Positions 1 through 9,000 of a stretch of 20,545 nt of DNA are shown here, piece by piece. The position numbers and the translations under genes are program-made. Origin of the DNA: a virus; IMG/VR virus record IMGVR_UViG_3300009507_000171, positions 1 to 20,545 of that record. The stretch is one strand, 5' to 3'. Each line of letters begins with the position of its first letter. The stretch's first letter is position 1. The notes beneath the pieces were generated by a model. The model was not told the origin of the DNA. It saw only the letters and a program-made list of their open reading frames with translations, and ran no database searches.

Positions 1-3000
1 AGGCTGGTTATCGTAAAAGAAACTATCGTAAGTTCTATTGTCGTATCCGGTATTATTATTTTCTAAATCATACAATGCACTTGATAGCTGTATTGTACCG
101 TTTTGTCTGCCAATAGTATCAAAATTGATAGTATAATCTTCAGTAACTTCGTTTGCTACCTTTCTAAGCAATAACCATCCGCCTGTACCAATATTATTAA
201 TTTTAACAATTTCACCTATATTGATTTGATTAGTTTGTAGTTCATAACTTTCGTCAAATGTATAATTTATTTTTGTAAATTCGTTATATCCAGAGGCATA
301 CCAGTTTTCAAAGTCCCAGAAGATAGATGTATCAAACTCTTGTACTTGATACCTAAACCATTCTTTATTTTCGCCTAAACGATATATTGACCATTTGTTA
401 TATACACTGTTATCAGAATTAATTAAAACACTAAAAGGTCTTACACTAATAGTTGTAGCTTCGGTGTAACCTTTGCCAGGATCAATTACATCAATATCAG
501 TAACTTGACCTAAATTGTTTATTGTTATTTCAATTTGTGCATCTTCACCTACTCCATTAATAGTATATGACGGAGCAACTTTATAACCTCTGCCAGAATC
601 TTCGATTTCAATTCTAGTAATCTTGCCGTTTGTAACTATCGGAGTAAGTTTAGCAGGAGTAACTTTTGAAATACCAACAAACTGTAATTCATCTAATGTA
701 TCAATAGCAGTATCATATAAGTTTTCTGTTACTGACGGCGGTTCCTGTTTGCTAGAAAGATCACTAATATCATAAAGGTCAATAATAATGTTTTGTTTTA
801 AAACTAAATTAACTCTTTCAATTACTTGCTTTAATGCTTCTTCTCTATTAACAAACATACTCTGTCTAGGAGTAAATCTATTTCCATAACGATACTTAGG
901 ACTTATGTTAATATCAGGAACAACTTGTAGGTTTTCGTCATATCCTATTAGACTATCAAACCATTTGCGCTCAATATTAGAGTTTAATTTATCAGACTCT
1001 AATCCTTCGCTCATAATTTGATATTGTGTATGAGAATTTTGTTCTACATTTGGGCCTGAAAGCCACTGAATGTTTAATACTACATCATTATCATTTATAA
1101 AACTTTTGCAATTGTGTATTGCAAATTTATTAGATCCTAATAGACTTACAAAACGATATCCACTAGCTGCTGGATCTTTTATTAATCCAGCAACATCAGC
1201 AGCAGAAATTTTTCTGTTTGGTATGCTCGGCACTACTACCTTGTTTCTTACCCAGAAGAAGAATTTTGGAATAAATGTTCCAGTAGTAGCTTCATATTTT
1301 GTCTTAGAAACATATGTTGCATCGCCATATAAACTTACACCGCTGATTTGTTGTCTTAATCCTTCTTCGGAGTCGGCTAGTTGATCCCATTCGCTAGGTA
1401 ATTTATCACTTTCGACCCATTCATAAACATCAATAGTAGTTGCAGGAACAATTTTATTAAAATTATTAACCTGTCTTGTGATTTCACTTTGGTAAGGATA
1501 TAACACTCTTGATTGGCCAATATCCCACCATAACTGACCTACTTGTGCTTCGCCCCAAGTTTTATCAGGAGAATAATAAGTAAGATCTGAACTTAAATTA
1601 TATGATGCTGGATCATATGGTGTTTTAAATGATAGTTCTTGCTCAGCAGGTCCTGCAATTTTTCCTTGTACAGGATCAATATAATCAAGATATGTTAATA
1701 AGTTGTTAGTTCTTTTATTGTAAAGAAACACACCTTTTATTTTTTCTATATCTACAGGAGTAATTGCACTTCTAACAATGTTCCACGACTGTTTTTGAGG
1801 GTTTTTTACATAATCAATAATCGAACCTTCATAATTATCAGTAATTTCTATATTGGGCATACCTATATAAATGTGATTGCTTTGTAAAAATAGATTTTCT
1901 CCTACGAAGAACAAGTTAGGACTTAGTAAGAAGCTATCGTTTTCTAGATATTCAATGCCGTTATCTACTGGATCTTGTCTAGATAATGTTTCTGCATATA
2001 GATATTTTCCATTAACATCTTCAAATACATATATTGCACCACTATCGTAATTTACATTGTTAAATGTAGTAAATGCACCATCAAACGTAGTTTCGTTTCC
2101 GCTATTTTCATCAAAAGAAGTGATATTTTCTAAATCACCATTTAAGCTTGTTATTACTACTCTATTATTATCTGAAACAACAGTATATCCAAACTTTTCA
2201 GTTTGTTCATTTCTAGGGCTGTACAATGTTTGTACATGTGCAAATTTTCCATTTTGTTGTTTATACACATACACTTCACCTTGATCTAATTTCTTAGTAT
2301 CACTCCACGGTTCTGAAACTATTACTGTCATTCCGTCTGGACTTATGCTTATGCTATGTCCATACCCTGTGTTTGTTTCGTTGGAGTTAGTTCTAAGTAT
2401 TTGATCAAGATAGAATTTATCCTTAACACTTCTGTAAATTAAAACAACTACTTCGGGAGAACTGTCTGATGATAATACACAATTTGCTACTAGTACATCA
2501 CCATTTTTATTAACATCAAAAGACTTTGCAAACTGTAGTATATTAGTACTTGGATTGAAAATAGCTTCGTCTCTAGCATCTCTTTCAAGGGTCCAATTCG
2601 TTCTTGTAAATCCTCTACTAGAAGTATCGCTCGAAGGTGTAATATCTCTAGCAGCACTATAAACACTGTTTTCCCAAATTACTAATTCGCCTTGTAGGTA
2701 AGATCGGTCTTGATCAAACATATCAAAATCAAAATATGCAACACCAGTATCATTAGGCAAATAACCAATATAATCTACGCCGTCGGTTATTAAACTCCAT
2801 TCAGAAGATTTAAAATCCTTACCTGATGCAATGTTTGTTTTTGCTCTATAAAGTCGTTGATTTGAACTATCTACTCCGATTTCACTAACAATGTTACCTT
2901 CAAAGTATGGATAATTTTTATCAAACGCTCCTCTATAATTTTCATCAATATTATATTTGAAACTTATATCATTCCAGTATTCTGGAGATCTAACACTTAT

Positions 3001-6000
3001 AAATTCGACATCTGAACTAGGAACAAATGTTTTAGCTTGATAATAAAGTCCTAAATTTTCTACAATATCGCCTGTATTGTATTGTGCATCTTGATTCCAT
3101 TTTCCTTTAAACGATTCTAGATCACTATCTTTAATACCATGCTCAATAATTTCAATATTTCCGCTATTGCCAAAAGTAGTATTACCTCTAGCACTTACAA
3201 ATATTTTATAATATCTCTCACCAGTTTTTGCTACAGAAATTTTATTTCCGAAACCTCTTCCATTATCTCTATCTTGAGAAACAATAGATTTAACATATTG
3301 GAAAGTATTATTAGAATCTTTACGATATATTGATAATGCTCCGCCGTCATATGTATCTGTACCAAATTCATCTACATTTACATTATAAACTTGATTATAA
3401 TCTTTATTTGCACTATCAGGATAATTTGCTGATCTTGATTCCCCTATAATTACTTGCTTTTGTATTAACCAATATTCTTCATCAACAATTTCTGGATTAT
3501 CAACTAAATCAAAATCTTCAGGGGTTTCTAAAACAAGCAGCTTGCCTATTCCAAAATTGCCGTTGATTGAGACATTGTTTTCTTGTAAATCTAAGATGCC
3601 TGTGTCTCTATTAACTTCTCCTGGACGCACAACAATACCTTCCGGATTTGTATAATTGCCCCTGCGTGTAATTTCGTATTTAGAAATTGTGGCGCCAGCT
3701 AACCCCCAATTACCTGATATGTTTCTAATATATACCCTAACATTATTAAATTCTCTTTTGTACCATAGAACTTCTGCAACACTAGTTGTGAAAGTATTTA
3801 AAGAAAGGCCGCCGAATTCATCAACTGGTGTTTGCTTATCAGTGATAATATCTCCGTAACCGTTGTCTGTAATATTTCCAGCAAGATCAATTTGATAGCG
3901 AGGAGTTAATTCAAACGGATTGCCTGAGAAATCAAACTCGCTAAAGGTAAAATCAATAAATCCGTCCCATATATATTTTACTGGAAATTCTGAATTTATA
4001 TATTCTTTACTTTTAAACCCAGCTGAAGCAAAGTCTATTAGATTATCTTCTGTATCAATAAATCTAACATTTACAAGATTGTCAATTTGTGTATCGTTAT
4101 AGTCGTCACTTGCTCTAATTACTAGTAAATTAGATCTATACGTTCCTGAGACATCAAAAGGGTTACCTTGATAAGTTAAACTGAATGCTTGTGATGCCTG
4201 ATTCCTAACTCCTGTATAAGTTCCAACATTACTAGCTAGGGTGCTAGAGTTAGTATAGTTATTTGGATCTCTAGTATCTTCTGCAAGGATAAAGTCTTGG
4301 AATACTAACCCTTTGCCTGTATCATACCAAACATCACCATTATCATATTCAGGAACATTTAAAAGTAAGAATCCACCAAGTGAATCTAAAAAGTTTTCTG
4401 TTCTTTCAATACTATAAGGTCCTATCAAGACTTCGTCTGCATTTCTAAACAGATTACCTGTTAAGTCAAACTCACCGTTTTGATCTTTGGCATAAATTAC
4501 TAATCCTTCTTCAAGTGACTTTGTATAAACGACAGTTGCAGAACCAGTTAGTGTTGATATTATATCTCCATTTTGCGGAATACTAACATAGGGCCTAACT
4601 ACGAATACTTGATCGAATTTTTCTTGTACTTCGAAACTACCACTTATATCACTCGATGACGAAGTAGTTGAACCCTGCCACGGCGGATTAGATATTTCAT
4701 TACCATGAGATATACTTACTTCGTTATATTGTAAAACTATTTTGTCTCCTGCTCCGTACTCTGCCCTTGTTTTAGCTCCCAAGTATGTTAATTTCGGAAC
4801 TCTTACTAAGATGTGATCTGTATCAGTAATATTAGGTAGTCCAGGATTGCCTGTTAATAGCAATGTAATTAAAGTGCTATCACTGTCTTCTTCTTGATTA
4901 ATATCGTAATAACTATTATAACTTGAGAAAGGTTGTGCATCAATTGCCGGTATAATTTCTCTAGTTGCTTTCCACAACGATTCTTTATATTTGACTATAT
5001 CGTTTTTCTCATATGATTGAGTATCGACAAAATCACCTTTATATCTTGTAGGAATATTTGTTGCACTAGGAGTACTAACAAACATATACTCACCGTCGGG
5101 ACTCAATTCAACTGCATAGCCAAAATCAAGTTCGGCACTATCGCTAGACGAAAGTTCTCGAGGTGGTAATATCTCTTCTTCTAGCTTCCAGTTATATGTG
5201 TCGTTATTTCTTCTATAGACAAACGCTTTACCGTTGAAATATCCCGGCACACCTGTAGCAAGAGTTTTATTATTTTCTGTTACACTTAAATTTTTACCAA
5301 AGAAATGGTCTGTACTATCTTCAATATTTGGATTTGAAATTTGACTTATAAACCCAAATACTCTACTATTTTCTATTACTGCCCAGTTATCGTCATAACT
5401 ATCAATCCATAGTCGTTGATTTTCTGATTTATACTGCTGTAATAATTCGTTTCCTTTAGTAACATCTGGAACTCTAACATCCCTTAATAATATTATAGGA
5501 AGATTTAAAATAGTTTCATGATCAAGATCTAATTCTTCAGGTATCGGCCTGTTGTAAGGTATTTCAATAACTAATTCATTTCTTGTTACTTCGATAATTT
5601 TATAAAACGCAGGAAGATTTCTTGTATCGCCATTAACAACACCGATATAATCTCCTACATTAAAATATTCCTGAGGCCAACGATTTAAAATTAAACTTAT
5701 TTGTGCAGGTGATTGTGTTTCTGAAACTCCTGGTCTTATCTCAAAAACGCCGTCGATTTTATATGCGGTGTCGGTAAGTTGCAGCACTGACCAATTTCTG
5801 TTTTCGTCATTTACTACCCAAACGTAATCATCTTTTAATAAACGATTACTGTTAAGCCTGTTTAGATCACTTTTTCGTGTAACTCTAAATTTAACTTCTT
5901 CGTCTAGAACATAACCTGAAGTTTTAATATATTCTTCGTCTATTATTTTTGTCGGTAAAGGATTACTATCATAATCTTCTGGCTTTTCGTAAATTTGATG

Positions 6001-9000
6001 AGGTAACTGTCTATAAACTAAATCAGTGTTCGATGCTTCGGGCAAATTATATACTAGTTCTACAGGCTGTGGCTCTAGTCGATATTGCTCTTCATTTAAA
6101 ACAACTTCAAGTTCTGATATCTTATTTGTTGCTCCATATCTTCCTACTTCTATTGCCCAGTCTTCATAGAAATCTATACTATCTTTATCAGCACTGTTTA
6201 ATGCATCAAATAACTTGTCTATTGCATTTCTAGTACCTTTATCTGCTATCATGCCTTGATAAAATTTATATTGGCTAACATCGTCGTTGATAATATTAGA
6301 CAAATAGTTTCTACTTTGATATCCTATCAAGTGCTGCGCTAATTTCTGCTGTTCTGTATCAAAGTTGTCACTGTCTAAATCATAAAAATCTGCAAACTGC
6401 CCAATTCTATAATCAAAGTTAGTTTGTAATCTGTTTTCTGGTACTTCGTTAATACTCTGCCAATCTTTAGAATTAAAGACTTCCGAACCGGTGACTTTGT
6501 CAATTGCTATATAATAAAATTCTTTATACTTTACTAAACTTCCAATACCAAAGTCTTTCCATGGTTCCCATAATACAACTTTTGCATCGTCATAAACAAA
6601 TCCAGGAGCGTTTAATGTTCCATCCCACTCATCGGATCTATAACCAACAACTTTAATTCTGTCTTGCTTATATCCACTAAATGGTTGGTATAAAATATCA
6701 TTAAAAGAAGTCCTATTATCCAATAATACAACATGTTCTTTTTGTACAATAGGAAGACTGATATGATACAGCCCTTCGTCAGTGTTTGCAAGTCTAATAC
6801 CAAACGAGTTGTCTTTTCTCTCAACACGATTAAAATCTACAGATATTTGACGACCGTCAGCATTTAAAGTTAAACCGTAGTCATAGAAAAAGTTAGATAG
6901 ATTATCTACAGTAACAAAATCTCTTTGGAACTTGATATATTCAGCACTTGGACTAATAGTTAGTGCAGTACCTTCTGCCCAATTCTGTGTTGTCCAAAAT
7001 AAGAATTCTTTTGCAGACTGTACCCAGTTATTAACATATCCTGAATCAATATCAAACTCTTCAAATTCAAACCCTACAGATTTAAGATATTCACCGTAAC
7101 CTAATATAAAATCTACAACTTCTTGCGAGGTTTGGATTATTGTACCGTAAGTGAGTTTTTTAATTTCTCTTTTGTTAAAGGATTTTCTGAGTTGAGCACG
7201 TTTGCCGCCTTCTACAGGAATTTCCGGTAGTATAGCTAAATTTTCTGTAGAAAACACATCTCCCGAAGTAAAATTATTAGTAACTCTATAAAAGTCATTT
7301 CCAATATTAACAATAATACCCTTTGTATATCGTTTATTTGCACGCCATTCTACAAAATTCTCACTTACACCTCCAACTACTATAGTAGGATCTTGTGACT
7401 TTTGTATTGATTCAAAATATTTAAAGAACGGTGATTCAAAGTTATAACCACGAAGAATAAACCCTGCATTAGCCTTTTCAATTACAATACCACTGTAATT
7501 AACTTTTTCTAAAGGAGCACTTGTATTAAGAACTATCTTATAATTTTCTTCAGGAACAAAAACATTTCCTTCATTATAAGGAGTTCTAGAATCTAATAAT
7601 AGTTTTAATTTAGACTTTTCAGTAAAGCCGCCTAATTTAAATCCTAATTGATTTTTGATTAATTTAACTTCGTCTATATAATTTTCATATACTTTAGTTA
7701 CATATCCGCTGATATAATTATAAAGAAAATTCACTAGCCCACTTGTTAATATTCGTTTGTCGTCAGTGTATGTATTTGGAAATACTAGATCTTTTAATTC
7801 TAATTGTTTTCCACTTTCACTATATATTAGTTGTCCAGACAAGTTTCTAGAAATTCTAGAAACATCAAAGCCAATTCCAAATATTTTAGAAGGTTGATTT
7901 AACAAATAGCTTGTGATGAGAGCAAATGGATATTCTGAACTATTTTTCCAAGCAGTTTCAACAGGTGCATGATCGCCGAATGCAAACCTCTGTCTTGTAT
8001 AACTTGCAATATAATTTTTAGCAAAGCTGCTAGCTAAAGGACTAAGCAATTTACCTTGAGCATCGACCGGTATATGATTAGTTAATCCGTCTCTGGCATA
8101 TTTAAGCAACCTAATAACAGGCTTGTTAGGTTCTCTAATAATACCTTCTTCAAGATCTTCCCATAAAATTAAATTGTTTCTTGTATATGGTGCCGGACCA
8201 TAAACATCATTCCACCATGTAGGTTTGATGGGAAATCCTAGCATTTCCCAAGGATGTGTATGCGGACGGTCAGTATCATAAGCCTGTTTATAAACAGCTC
8301 TCCAGTAACCTGGCAAAACTTCATCATTTGGGCCGCTCATATTAGAATAATTAAACGTAAATTGATCCGATCTTTCGTAGAAACTGTTATCGGTATAATC
8401 ACTTTCAACTAGCTGTTGCCACTGAGTAAAATCAGTTAAAACAGATGAATCTATATCTTGTTTTGTAAAACCTGTATTTCTAAAATATCCGCCGACATAA
8501 TCATTTATATCAAAAATATTTGTATTATACGATTGCTTAATATTATTATAAATTCTTCTTTCAAATTCTAAAATTAAGTCGTCTCTATAATCATTAAATG
8601 CTAATGTTCTACTACCATCATGACCCTGAATTATTTTTACAGGCTCTCTATAGGTATCGTCTAAATAAATTTCTGGCTCGTATGCAGGATATAGCCCCAA
8701 CTTAGTCGGAGTAGGAGGTACAAAATTTCCGTCTGTTGATTCATATTCGTATATTTCAATTACATCGCCTGGAGCTTTGTCAGCTATGATTAAACTAAAT
8801 CCGTCATCGGTAAAACTATAATCTGTATTATATGTTAGCTGGGTGCCGTTAAGATATACTAAGACAGCACGCTGAGATAATTCTTTATTAGTATATGTTT
8901 GTGATATTGCATAAAAAGGATTATCACTGTCTAAAACTTCGTATTCTAATTTTTTCGAAGGGCCAAAAGGTGCCATATCGGAAAAATAAAACGGCATCTG

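Larger units (their letters stand above)
1768..5322 (-). repeat. Seven FG-GAP-like beta-propeller units with two insertions (within giant protein)
   Basis: Each unit has the pattern FG..v..s.dg..l.v....G.vyvy....g.w..v..l. Unit 1 is 5322-5167 (FGKNLSVTENN then NGKAFVYRR). Unit 2 is split: first half 5142-5050 (FGYAVELSPDGEYMFVSTP), second half 3348-3280 (GGALSIYRKDSNNTFQYV). Unit 3 is 3261-3136 (GFGNKISVAKTG, GNIEIIEHG). Unit 4 is 2532-2395 (FDVNKNGDVLVA, VVVLIYRS). Unit 5 is 2370-2221 (YGHSISISPDG, GEVYVYKQQNGKF). Unit 6 is 2205-1981 (FGYTVVSDNN, GAIYVFEDVNGKYLYAETL). Unit 7 is 1932-1768 (FVGENLFLQSN, GSIIDYVKN). Units 5 and 6 are the clearest; 3, 4 and 7 are weaker. The count of seven and the single-propeller reading are inference. 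Confidence 0.6.

Noticed and set aside
1070-4102. Several plus-strand open frames of 60-104 codons, and similar ones elsewhere in the window
   Set aside because: All lie opposite the long minus-strand genes, have low-complexity Leu/Ser/Phe-rich products and no supporting ribosome sites. They are shadows of coding DNA.
6612-6827. Minus-strand open frame of 71 codons
   Set aside because: It sits inside the giant ORF in another frame, and the giant frame is uninterrupted and motif-bearing there.
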